Assembly: GCA_007026445.1 (NCBI GenBank)
Contig: VDMD01000001.1
Span: 1 to 64,000, forward strand
Reading direction: 5' to 3'
Source: Schizophyllum amplum
Taxonomy: Eukaryota > Basidiomycota > Agaricomycetes > Agaricales > Schizophyllaceae
Length of the DNA: 64,000 bases
Positions 33,164 to 43,703 of this stretch are shown one piece after another; the stretch's first letter is position 1; each line of letters starts with the position of its first letter. The notes under the pieces are model-generated. The model was not told the origin of the DNA. It saw only the letters and a list, made by a program, of their open reading frames with translations, and did no database searches. The position numbers and the translations under genes are program-made.

Positions 33164-33918
33164 CTGACCAGGTGCGCAGCAGGCTTGGCAGTCACGTGGG
33201 GCTCCACAGCTCCACTCGGCAAGCAGGAATTTAGGGGAGAAGACGTTCGAGAAGGGTCGGAAGGTCGGGAGGGCGGCAGGAGGACAGGGGGAGTGAGTAA
33301 GAGGGTTTATGGTATAGACGGGGGTGAGAGGGGTGTACAGATGTCGCAGTAGGTTTTCAGAATCCTGGAGAGTGTTCCTTGGATGTGCGACGAGGCGTGG
33401 ACGGGCGATGGAGGTGAGTATGCGGCGGGAGGGCGGCGGGGAAAGGCAGGGAGGCGAGAGCGCGAGAAAAAGAGTTTTCTCCGCAGAGCATAAAAATACG
33501 TGTTTCTCGTGTATTTAGAGGCGCGGAAAACATGTTTATAAGGCTTTCAGAGTCCTGTGTCGCGGTGGACAGGCGGGAGGAGGCGAGGAGAGGGGGAAAC
33601 GAACCGTGGGAACGGGAACGCGCGAGCCGATCAAGGGCGTCCGCGGAGCCGTTGCCGTTTCTTCCCACGTCTCTCCGACCACCACCACCACCATCACCTC
33701 CCAAGCCCTGTTGTCGGCGGCTTGCGCTGGAGTCGCTGGCGACGTTCCCCGTCGCTCGCCGCTGCTCTCGGCCTCGAAATTCTTTTCTTTGCATTTTTCG
33801 CGTTCCTGCCGACACTACCCATGGCACCGAGCTGCTTTTGACGGTTCACCATCCCGTCGCACGCCTTCGACCTCGCCGCGCACGCTCTCACCTGAAGTCC
33901 GCGCCCTACCGACACGTT

Positions 33919-34012
33919 GAGTCGCCTTCGACCTCGCCTCGAGTCGCCCTCGGCCTCATTTCAAGTCGCCCTCGGCCTCGCCTCAAGTCGCCCTCGGCCT
34001 CGCCTCGCGTCG
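33919..34012. repeat. 22-bp minisatellite, U4
   Basis: About four 22-bp repeats with core cctcgcctcaagtcgccc. The flanking segment 33,200-34,900 has only low-complexity frames of unequal length among units; I see no supportable gene in it. Confidence 0.65.
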
Positions 34013-35024
34013 TCGCCTTGGCCTTCAGTCAAATCACGGGCTTCGACCTCGACTGCAACCCCCTTGCCTTCAGTCAACTCCCTGGCCCCGACCGCTGATC
34101 TCCTTCCGACAGGCTCGCATCAAGTCACCGGTGTCCGACCTCGCTACAAGTTGCCGCCTCACCTCAAGCTGCCAGCCTCGACCTTCCGTCGAAGTGTTTG
34201 CCTTTGGTCGAGCACACCGCCTCGGATCGCCTCCGTGGTGCCCTCACTGATCACCTTCCGACAGGCTCGCCCGGAGCTTCCGCCTTCGACGGCCTTGCAA
34301 CAAGCTTCCACCTTTTGCCCTCGCAACAAGCTGTCGTCCTCAACCTCGTCTGGCACCCTTCATACTCGCAGGTCATCTATTACCCTCAACTTGTACAAGC
34401 TCCTCGCTTCCGAGACAACTCTGAACACCCAAGGAACGCTCGATATCCTGCCCTTGACCCCCGACACCGATTTTTGATTCTGACCCTCGCCGCGACATGC
34501 GACTCCCGACCGCGATCTGATTGCCGCATTCTGCATGATGTCGGCAGCTCCCGCCACGCGAAGAACCCGGTACTCGCTCGCCTTCCCGCTTCCGGAGTGC
34601 AGCGGGGTGAGTTAGTGGGATGCGGGGCTGGTGTCGGGTGGCGATGTGGGGTTCTCGGTTTATACACGTGTCCCGTGTATTAGCTCGCGGTAATGCTAAT
34701 TGATTTCTAAGTGAATGTCACATCGACTTGAGCTGTGCGTGCATCGACTGCTTTTGGCTTCGAGCACCGGTGCCTCTGCCTGCTTGCACAACAGGTACTG
34801 TACGAGTTTGGTCTTGTTGCACTCATTGAGGGACTTGTGAGCTTATTGAGAATAAAACCTTGCTATCCAGAACTCGAGTCCAAGGCCAGCCAGGGAGAAA
34901 GCTACCCACAGCAAGGGCCAGTATATAGAGTAGAAATGCAAGGCACCCCTCGAGTAGAAATACGACTAACTCACGAATGAAAATAAATGAGCCAGCCAGA
35001 GAAGAGAGACAGCCAACCACAGCA

Positions 35025-35218
35025 AGGGCCACCCCTTGTTCGGTATATAGAGTAGAAACACGATGACCACCCCTTGTATCGGTATATAGAGTAGAAATAC
35101 GATGGTCACCCCCTTGTTCGGTATATAGAGTAGAAATACGATGGTCACCCCCTTGTTCGGTATATAGAGTAGAAATACGATGGTCACCCCCTTGTTCGGT
35201 ATATAGAGTAGAAATACG
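35025..35218. repeat. 39-bp VNTR, U4 (5 copies)
   Basis: Copies at 35,025-35,062 (38 bp), 35,063-35,101, 35,102-35,140, 35,141-35,179 and 35,180-35,218. The last three are nearly identical, indicating recent expansion. Each carries a TATATA. The minus-strand frame 34,966-35,424 stays open through all of them. Confidence 0.9.
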
Positions 35219-35314
35219 ACTAACTCACGAAGGCCCCGGGGGCTCTGACCGCCGCGATCAAGCCGGCACCACAGCACGAGGCAGGCCCTGAGCAGACCGA
35301 GTCCAAGGTCTAGA

Positions 35315-35448
35315 TCACGTGACAGCAAGCAGGGAAGGTCCAACGTCGAAGGGAACACAAAACTGGCAGCAGCAGAGCGAGCAACGAGCAGCGAGCGGCG
35401 AGTGTCGAACGCGCTCAAGTCCAACCTTGGGTGACGTCACTACGTCAT
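35315..35448. promoter_or_regulatory. CACGTG and CRE palindromes upstream of complete SPT7
   Basis: TCACGTGA (35,315-35,322) and TGACGTCA (35,432-35,439) followed by TACGTCA. They lie 570-690 bp before the SPT7 ATG and are the same blocks found before the truncated copies, so all four probably share regulation (inference). Confidence 0.55.
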
Positions 35449-36005
35449 GCGTTGGTCAGGTGACGTGCGCTCGTGCCGCCGGCCTAAAGGCGAGAGGCGA
35501 GCCGTCTACGTCGCCCTGACAGTGACAGTGGGAGGCCATCTGCGGGGCTTTGCCATACAGTGAATGGTTTGCCCTTCAGAGATCCAGGGTTGCCTTGCTC
35601 GACTGTTCGTCGTCTGATTGTTAGCGGACTTTCGGGCCGATGCATGTGTCCACGTGCATCAACGCGAACAAATAACGCCTCTTGTCCCAATCCATCACTC
35701 GAGTACCGAAGTACTCATGTTCACCTTGCCTTACAAAGTCCTTCGGCACCCATACTAAGACCTTTGTAACAGGCAGACGAAACGCAGTCACAAGAGCAAC
35801 GTTTTCGCGCTACCAAGGTCCGGCAAGGACGACACAAACAACGCTCGACTCGCCACCCTGGGCTCTGACCAAGCTCCTTCACACGCGCGCCCGCGAGTCC
35901 AGCAGTCTTCCCGAACCCTCGACATCGCCCATATCTCCAACTACTACTCTCGGGCTTGAAGACAGGGTCAACGACTAGCATATTTGGAGCCAGCTGCCGC
36001 TCGCG

Positions 36006-38947
36006 ATGAATGTGCGTGGTCTTTAGGGAACACTTATATTCAACTCACGGGATTGACAGAACCTACTGCGGACGCTACGAGAAAACCAGAAACAGAATGG
36101 TTACCACAACCCAGACCTCAAGCGATTGCTGGCCGAAGTCAAGGCGGAACGCGTGCGTGGTCGCGCTCTCTCTCGCACCTCACCTTACACCCCCACAGAA
36201 GGCCCACGACACGAGCAAGCTTACAGAACCCTTCTACGAATCCCTTGAAGGGATGCTACACGAACTTCGAACGGTCACAATCGTACGTGCAAGGCAGCGC
36301 CATTGTTCTTGTTCTCATGCTATTGTTCTCAGGATAACCATGACGCGGAAGCGTTCCTCAAACCCGTCTCTAGGGCAGACGCTCCAGACTACCATGAAGG
36401 TGCGCGCTTCCTACCTTGTCCTCGCTCCGCTCATCCTCGCCCAGTCATCCAGGAGCCCATGGATCTCCAGACCATGCTCAGAAAGGTCCGCCAGCGATCG
36501 TACAAGTCGAAGCGCGAGTTCAAGGACGACCTCGACCGCATTTGGGACAACTGCTTCCAGTACAACGCTGCCGAGGTGCGTGATCGACCCACGCACACCT
36601 TCCCCCTTCTCACCCGATACTCTCAGAACCACCCGCTGCGCAAATGCGCCACACGCCTCAAGGCCAAGGCCGAGTGCCTGCTGCAGAACCTCACCGATCG
36701 CAAAGAGCGCTCAGATCCCGTTATACCCCCCGAACTCATCCCCCCCTCCAAGGCGAACGGCGTCAACGGCCACAGCCGCACCCCGTCCTCTCACGCCATC
36801 AAGATCCCCATCGCCCGCCGCAACACCCCGGGAGCTGGGCCCGCGAAACGGGGAGGCAACCCCGACGAGTTTCCCAACGAACTCGCCGTCCCGCGCACGA
36901 CTGACGGAATGGCCGAGTTCAAACGCCTCGACGACCAGTTCGCGGCGCTCGACGACCAGTTCGCGGCCCTCGACTCGGCGATCGAGGGCAAGCCGGGCTC
37001 CTCCTCAGCGATGGCGGAGCGACTGCGCGAGCTCGCGCGCGGTGCGATGCCGCTCTTTGCCCCTGGCACGAAGCGCAAGCTGGACGACGACGCGGAGACC
37101 CCGCCCGCCAAGCGTCACAGCGCCCAAGAGCAGCGCGAGCTCCACGATCTGTGGTGGCAAGCGAATCAGAAGTCGGACGTGCTCCTGGGCAACGGGCTGC
37201 CGCCTATCACCCACGCGTCCTCCGCCCCACCACGCACCCTCAACGCGCCACCGCGCGGGCCCAATGCGCCACCACGCACCCTCAACGCGCCACCACGCAC
37301 CCTCAACGCGCCACCGCGCAGGCCCAAGAAGCGGCGTCCCCCTCCCCATGCACCACCAAATCCCAAGTCGCTTTTGTCGATGATGAACAGCAACATCGAG
37401 ACCGTGCGGAGGATGCGCACTGTGAACGCCAAGCTTGGCGCGCTGGATGGGGAGGGTGAAGCTCTACCGCCGCTTCCGCCCGGAGTGGAAGAGGCGCGCA
37501 TCGCAGCGGCAGAGCGGCCGTGGCGGGTGCCGACCCGTGGAGGTGGCCGGCGCGTGGGTGGGCTGGAGCTAGGGCAGGAGAACGCGGACGCGTGCATGAA
37601 CTGGATGTCGCGCAAGGCGCTCGAGCACGCCGGATTCCAGGGCGCATCCCGGGCTACGCTCGATATACTCTCCGGAGTGGGCGCGCAGTATCTTCTGAAC
37701 GTCGGCCGGACTCTGCGCTTCATGTCGGACAAGTTTGGCAAGAAGATGACGCCTGAGGTACGTGCGGGTTTGGGTTGCGCGGTAGTGCGACGCTGACAAC
37801 GGTCCCAGGAAATCATCCTCCATACACTATTTGAGAGCGGGGTGTCGGAGATCCAGGATCTGGAGAGGTACATCAGTGAAGATGTGGAGAGATTTGGGGC
37901 GCGGATGGGCGACTTGGAGAGCAAGCTCGTGAAGGTGTACCGCGATCGGGTGCGTGCAGTGCTCTACTATTGGTGCTTCGGACTGACGATGACATCTAGG
38001 TTACCGCACCGGAAGAAGAAGTTTTGTGTGATGAAGGCCTGTTCGATGAAGACGAAGAGGAGGACGAGTTGGACCCATTGGCACGCGGAGACCTCGCAAA
38101 CATCCTTGGCGACGAGGACGACTACCTTGGCCTCATCTCCTCTGGCGTCACCGCCGACCTCGGCGTGTCGAGGCTCACCGTACCACGTCGGCTCATGCGT
38201 GGCAAGAAGGCGCGTCCTGTTGTGCCTACGGAAGCACGTCTACCAGAGGAAGACAACCCGCATGCACCGCCGCCGCCCTTTGTCCCGCTTGACTCCAACT
38301 CGGTCGATGATCAGATTGGTTTGCTGAGGCCGTATTACCAAGAACGTATGCGCTCAGTGCAAGCTCCCGCACCCGCCGCACCCGCTATACCGTCCTTACC
38401 TGGTCCGAGACCGCTTGCACCTCCGCCTTTGACGGTACCGGCGCCGTTACTTCCGCCACCCCTGCCAGGTCCAGTCATGCCCAATGCGCTGCCGACATCT
38501 GTATCTCTACTGCCTCCTCCCGTTGCCCGACCCGCGCTGCCGCCACCGTCGCCCACGCATCCCGTCGTCCTGCCCGACGACGAACCCTCGTCCGCGCAGT
38601 CCAAGATCGGCGCGCTTGGGCAGATCACGCGCAATGCGCCGCCCAAGAAGGCCGAGGTGGCTGCTGCGCGACGCGCGGAGAAGGAGCGCGCGAAGGGTGG
38701 TGGGCCAGGGAAGGGGACTGCGGCAGCCGCCTCGCCTGCTGCTGATACGGGGGGGAAGAAGAGGAAGGGGGAGGGAGAGGACGGGCAACCGGCGAAGAAG
38801 CGGAAGAACATGGGGATTGGGAGTGGTAATTGGAAGAGGAAGAAGAGTGGGGAGCCGAGGCAGCCACAGCAGGGGCAGCAAGGGGGGAAGCAGGGCCAAG
38901 GGCAGCAGATGGCATATCCCGCGCCCGTTGTAGCTGCTAGTGCGTGA
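36006..38947 (+). CDS. SPT7: Spt7, SAGA complex subunit (complete gene, 8 exons, 866 aa)
   Basis: Exons 36006-36011, 36060-36152, 36199-36282, 36333-36399, 36445-36575, 36627-37757, 37809-37949 and 38000-38947; all junctions are GT-AG and in phase. Spt7 scaffolds the SAGA coactivator in the nucleus. The bromodomain (about residues 40-150) includes VIQEPMDLQTML and QYNAAENHPL, with the acetyl-lysine Asn at 124. A charged, proline-rich linker follows, with two DDQFAAL and five NAPPR-type repeats. The histone fold (about 443-535, GQENADACMNWM onward) is the part that pairs with Ada1 in known Spt7. Next come an acidic segment and a proline-rich, then Lys/Gly/Gln-rich, tail. It is shorter than yeast Spt7 (1,332 aa), chiefly because the region before the bromodomain is brief. 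The start was chosen because exon 2 reads straight into family-like sequence (NPDLKRLLAEVKAER) and the preceding TAG bars extension. Confidence 0.95.
36930..36971 (+). repeat. In-frame 21-bp repeat (2 x DDQFAAL) in SPT7
   Basis: Two copies of the 21-bp unit that is single in SPT7 copies 1-2 and triple in copy 3. Confidence 0.9.
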
Positions 38948-39355
38948 GCTCTTTCTACTTGGCTGGGTTTGCCTTCCGTTGTCTTGCATACCTTGGTTGT
39001 TCGCTGTCTTCAGTCGCTTTTGTTCGCCAAACTACCTTATCTCATTACCCGTTGACGTCGTTGCATCTGTACATTATATCCTATTCATCGCTCCGGATAC
39101 CTGGAAGATTCTTTGGCTCTCGCTGTACGGGTTTGCAGAAAGAATGCAACGCCATTGGTGCATCCAAGGCGTGACGAAGTCCGCACGCGGTCACGTGTGC
39201 CTGCCGGCGAGCGTGACTCACAGTGACACATCTCCTTTGTTCGTTATCGCCACGCTCGTGTTCAACTACTTTGCTTCATACCCATTTTGGGCTACGGGCC
39301 ACTGTATATCTTCCAGAAAGGACACACCTTAAGGCCAGGGGGACTTTCGGGCAAC

Positions 39356-40789
39356 ATGCACTTCAAATCCACGATCAATCCAGACACCAAGTCCTCGAAG
39401 GACGTCCCGGTGACGCTGTTCGCATGCAATGGCAAGCGACTGTTCATGCCGAGACCGACGAACTTCAAGGTGCGTTGTATGCTATGGGGCCAAAGTGATG
39501 ACTTACTGGTCACCGTGTAGACGATGGACGCTGCTGTTCGCAAGAAGTTCCATCTAGGAAGCAGCTCTATGCTCGAGTTCAGCACATGCACCCTGGACAT
39601 TTGCCGCGGCGCACCGGTCGCACTGGACGAGGACGTGTACGAGACTATGTCTAGCTTTCTGGATGAGATTGTCGTCGCCGTGGTGGACGAGTCCAAGCCA
39701 CCGCTCTCGCAGTCAAGTTCCAGTGCGTCGTGATCGTTCTTTCTTGTGTTTCTCTGCTGATCTATATGAGCAGAACCAGCGGCCGCCTCGTCCACAGGGA
39801 CCCCATCATCTACCGTGACTGCTTCAGCCACTGTGAAGAAGGCCAGCACGCCCAAGGCCAGATCTGCGTCCGGGAAGACGGCTTCAGTGTCTCGAGAGCG
39901 GTCCGTGTTCGAAGACGATGACGAGGACGAGACGCCCGCAGCTGACGAGGACGCCATTCGCGCATCTGTCGAACCGGAGGCCATAGATCCCGAACCCGCC
40001 TTCCCAGTCCCAGAGCCACGCATCAAGGACGCCGACGACCGCCAAGGCTCCTCCCGCGGGTCAAGCCAGCAATGGGTCGAGGTGCCACCTTCATCCTCAT
40101 CGTCGGCTGGTGCGTCGCCCGCTTATCGCTCTCAGACCCTTGCCGACGACTATGCAGCTGTCGTTGAAGAGCAATTGACGACGACGACGACAACGACACA
40201 CGTGAAACAGGAGAGCGCGACCACTGTCGCTGCGGCGAATCTGTTCGACGATGAGGTGGATGACGAGCCTACCCCGCCCCCGCGGTCTCAGCCCTCGCCG
40301 TCCAAGTTCCGCCCCGCTGTGGTGGCGCAGGCACCGGTGGCGAAGACGAGCGCGCAGAAACCGACGTCGACGGCGCGGAAGGCGCCTGCGAAAGCAGCGC
40401 CAGCCAAGGCGAAGGCGCAGGAGGAGCGCTTCACGGTGCATATCTCGGGCCCGTCACCAGATCAGGAGGCGGAGTTCAAGACGCGTGGAGGGCATTTGGT
40501 GCGCAAGGTCCTGGCTGGCGCATGTCAGAACTTTGGTTTGGATGTGGAAGAGTACGTGGTGGTTCTCACCTTCATCTTGAGTTGCTTTCCATTCTTCGGT
40601 GCTGGATCTGATTTTGTGCTTCGCAGGGCGCGTCTGTATCTTCTCCTGCAGTGGGAGGATGAAGACGGGATTACGGTGGAGGACGAGACGGAGTGTAATC
40701 CCGAGGATACGATGCAGAAGTGCGGCATAGAGGCGGGGTCGCGGCTCGTCATCAGGGTGGACGATGAAGAGTACGATGAGGACGAGTAG
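39356..40789 (+). CDS. Hypothetical protein with C-terminal ubiquitin-like fold (418 aa)
   Basis: Exons 39356-39469, 39521-39722, 39774-40551 and 40627-40789, all GT-AG and in phase. The last intron is 75 nt with no stop, so retention would add 25 residues in frame. Residues 1-105 are a compact, basic-acidic domain (MHFKSTINPDTKSSK start). Residues ~106-320 are Ser/Ala/Lys-rich and probably disordered. The C-terminal ~95 residues (RFTVHISGPSPDQEAEFKTR through GSRLVIRVDDEE) have the strand-helix-strand rhythm of a beta-grasp, SUMO-like domain, ending in acidic residues instead of a Gly-Gly. I recognise the architecture as typical of uncharacterised Agaricomycete proteins, not a named family. 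It starts 409 bp after the SPT7 stop; an extra 5' exon is possible. Confidence 0.75.
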
Positions 40790-41133
40790 GACACGGGCAT
40801 ATATATGAGGACAGGTCCGGTCATCGCTTGCTTGTCCTGTCTTGTATAGGCCGACCTTCTTTGTATACCTGTTTCGTACGGCTCATATCCTTTCTTGTAT
40901 CGCTGCGGGACACCCCGTTCAGCTAGTTGCTTGTCGCATGAGCGTTCATATCTATTGTACAGACTACGGATACGGCGACGTGAGGGATGTGGACGTGATG
41001 AGCATGGAATAGCGTGAGTGGTTGACAAGATAGTAAATGCGTGATAAGTGGGTAGCGCTATAGGGTGCGAAAGCGTCCGATGGATAAATAGTGATCGTCA
41101 TTGTCAATTGTGAGTGAGGTGGGTACTGCGGTT
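40790..41133. other. Convergent intergenic region
   Basis: 344 bp between two genes transcribed toward each other. It should hold both 3' UTRs. No further gene or repeat is seen. Confidence 0.6.
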
Positions 41134-42531
41134 CTACTCGCCGATGATGCCGCGTACGGAGTCCATGCGTGCGCTGATCCGCTTTTCTGCGCGCCGCTCC
41201 TCTCCACTGGCATCTTTGAAGTGTTTCTGCGTTGGCGTGGTCCTGTCCTTGACGGGCGCAGACCGCGCCTCCATGTACGGCTGGAAGGACGGGGCAACCT
41301 GGATTGATGTCCCGCGCGAGACGCCGTTCGCGGAGCTGGACGGCGCCCGAGATGTCGTGCCAGAGGACAGGGCGTTATCGAAGGCATTTGTGAGCGTGCC
41401 GCGGCCGTCATGTCTCTCGTATGAATTTGTATCCGGACTCCATCTCGGCGACCCGACCGCAGAGTCGGGTGTCTCGGGCACTACAGACATACGCGCGACG
41501 TCTACGTTGAGCGGCCGACCGCTGGCGAAGCGCGGACCCGGGCGTGCGACGGTCGCGCTGGGTGGCGAGGAGGGAACGTCGATGGAGTCCTCGCGCTCGA
41601 TGTGGGATACCATGGTATCCGTGCGTCTTTGGTCCATGCGTGAGGGGTCGTCACCGCGGCGCGACGTTATGTCGTCGCGGGCGCGGGCGCGACCCTGCAG
41701 CAGCTGGGAGACGCGCTTGGTGTTGCCACGCTCGAGCGGTGAGGGCTCGGGTGGGAAGTACGCGGCGGTGCGATGCTGTTGAGGTATCATCGGCACGGGC
41801 GGCGGTGGGGAGGATGCTTGACGGTGGTGGTGCCGGATGGAGCTCGAGTGCAGTGAGGGCTGCGAGTAAATGGACGGCGAGGAGGAGGGCGTGGGGATGT
41901 CAGGGGTATCCTCGGGATTACGGATGTCCTCGGGGTCCTCGGGATCGGAATCGCGATCGAGCTTCAAAGGGCGCGACGCGGCACGCTGGGGCACCGGGAT
42001 GTGCAGTGGCGGGAGGTTAGGGATGGGCGACTCGCGCTTCGGCGTCGGACTCTGTGAGACTAGGGTCACAGAGGACGGGTACGATGCGATCTGAGACGGA
42101 TAGGACGGCACCTGCGCGGCGTGCATGAGCGGCACGGCGGTGTAGTCGTGCTCGGAGACGTTGATGTCCTGTCGCGCCGCACGGCCGTCCCATGGTTCCT
42201 CGTAGTCGTGCTCGCCAAGGGGCACTTGCGCATACGTCTGTGGCGTCGTGGGCCGGGTGGAAGGGTGTGTGGACACCGGGCGCAGGAGACCGCCGGGACT
42301 GGTCTCGTAGGACCGACGCACGTAGTGCGCGCCGCCCTCCTGCGCTTTGGTGAACTCGTGAGCACGCGCACGTAGGCGGCGCTTTTCACGCGTGACGATG
42401 AGGCCGACGCCGGTGGCTACGATGAGCACGACGACGATGACAATCACCGCGATGGTGGCCGCCTGGGCGGTCTTGTCGTCGGCGGCGCGCTTGACTACGT
42501 CGCCTGCGCGCTTGAGTAACGTGGGCGCCAT
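41134..42531 (-). CDS. Single-pass membrane protein with long disordered tail (465 aa)
   Basis: One uninterrupted frame. The ATG at 42,531 is preferred over an upstream in-frame start at 42,639 because it gives a short N-terminus directly before the membrane segment. Residues 25-46 (ATIAVIVIVVVLIVATGVG core) form one transmembrane helix, followed by a basic stop-transfer cluster (REKRRLRAR), so the remaining ~410 residues are predicted cytoplasmic. That tail is Ser/Pro/Arg-rich with several PxxP motifs and a short His-rich stretch. No catalytic domain is visible. The pattern resembles fungal cell-surface sensor or anchor proteins, but no function can be assigned. No signal peptide and no introns. 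Confidence 0.85.
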   Translation of the reverse strand: MAPTLLKRAGDVVKRAADDKTAQAATIAVIVIVVVLIVATGVGLIVTREKRRLRARAHEFTKAQEGGAHYVRRSYETSPGGLLRPVSTHPSTRPTTPQTYAQVPLGEHDYEEPWDGRAARQDINVSEHDYTAVPLMHAAQVPSYPSQIASYPSSVTLVSQSPTPKRESPIPNLPPLHIPVPQRAASRPLKLDRDSDPEDPEDIRNPEDTPDIPTPSSSPSIYSQPSLHSSSIRHHHRQASSPPPPVPMIPQQHRTAAYFPPEPSPLERGNTKRVSQLLQGRARARDDITSRRGDDPSRMDQRRTDTMVSHIEREDSIDVPSSPPSATVARPGPRFASGRPLNVDVARMSVVPETPDSAVGSPRWSPDTNSYERHDGRGTLTNAFDNALSSGTTSRAPSSSANGVSRGTSIQVAPSFQPYMEARSAPVKDRTTPTQKHFKDASGEERRAEKRISARMDSVRGIIGE

Positions 42532-43703
42532 GGTGGTAATGGTGGTGGTGGGAGCGAGCAGGCGCGGTGAAGGATGCCGGGGCGCAGGCGAGCTCCACCG
42601 TGCTGCGGGCTCCAAGAAATCATCAAATGTGCGATGCACATCACACAGCCATGGCTTCGCTTTGTGAAACTGCAGGGTTCTCCGTCCGGGGGGTCACCGA
42701 CGCGCTTGCAAGCTACATGGCCCGCGCAGAGATGGATCAGGGTTGGATCAGGGGCAGGTCACAGCTAGGGAAGGTCGTCAACGACATCCTCGACGAGGAA
42801 GAAAGACAAGGATCTCGTCCGACAATAAACGAGGAAGACCCCTGTTCGACCCAAGCAGAACTGTGAGAAGAAGACCAAGTGTTCGCACACGTAGAGCACG
42901 GCGTCCTCAGGATTGTGTTGCTGTGCATAGTGTACTGCTCAACGACATGAAACGAGGCAAGGTGGCCGTGCGTGGCGCGGTGGCGCCGGCAAGTCGGTCC
43001 GACCACGTGCATGTTCGACTTCTGACTTCGGCAATCATTGTTGCTTTTTGTTTGCTCCTACAGCTTCTCTGAACACCGCACAGAGCTCTGGCTAATAAAT
43101 CAACGAAACGACTCCAGCAGCTTGTCCCGTGTAAATTCCCCCTTGACACGCGCCTGAGGCATCACTGGGGAGTAAGTTTACGGCTGGACGACTTGCTAAT
43201 TCGATATGCCCGTCCCAAGGCATGGGAGGATTACCCAAGGCTGGAAAGGCATTGTAAGGTCTGCGAGACAACCCAAGGTCGAGGAGACATGCCAAGGCTG
43301 GGAAGGGAACCCGGGGAGACATTTCAAGGCTCGGAGACACCCTCAGGTTGACGCTTGGGAAGTCACGTTTAGTAATTTATGGCAAGTCGCTCAAGGGTGA
43401 CAGGTCCCTCGCATAGCATGTCCTCTGCGACCTTTCAAGGTTGTGGTCATCATGTTAGCGTACCATAGAGCCTGACATGCACATCGTCGCGGCGACGTCG
43501 ATCTTCGCACTGAATGACTCTAGTAGATGCCAAAGTTCCCTTTGCTTCCAAGCTGGAGTTCTTGCCTAATCCACCCGTGCACGTGACTCCCAATCGGGAC
43601 TAGCTTCTGTGGCGCGCCGCGCGCCGCCATAAACCCATAATTCGTGTTTCGCATATATTTATGCCGTCAATAAACCTGAACATCTCAGGTCGAACAATCA
43701 ACG
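42532..43703. other. Intergenic region with degenerate repeats
   Basis: Promoter side of the membrane-protein gene. Around 43,216-43,352 there are about five imperfect repeats around caaggctgggaa alternating with gagaca. The short frame at 42,567-42,866 has no supporting splice or composition evidence. Confidence 0.5.

Larger units (their letters stand above)
28555..37559. repeat. Segmental duplication unit U4 (continuous with complete SPT7)
   Basis: Last unit. It is colinear with U1-U3 from the head to about 37,559, where similarity to U1 stops and unique SPT7 sequence (histone fold) begins. No purine tract or junction signal occurs here. This is the arrangement expected if the SPT7 locus was the source and the other units arose from it. 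Confidence 0.9.

Noticed and set aside
68..37559. Unit as a giant transposon or Helitron that captured an SPT7 fragment
   Set aside because: No transposase, Rep/helicase or reverse transcriptase frame, no terminal repeats or target-site duplication seen. U4 is continuous with the native gene, which simple tandem duplication explains.
1..40000. Assembly artefact duplicating one locus
   Set aside because: Copies differ by substitutions, distinct indels and different repeat numbers, and their pairings alternate along the unit. A misassembly would give near-identical copies.
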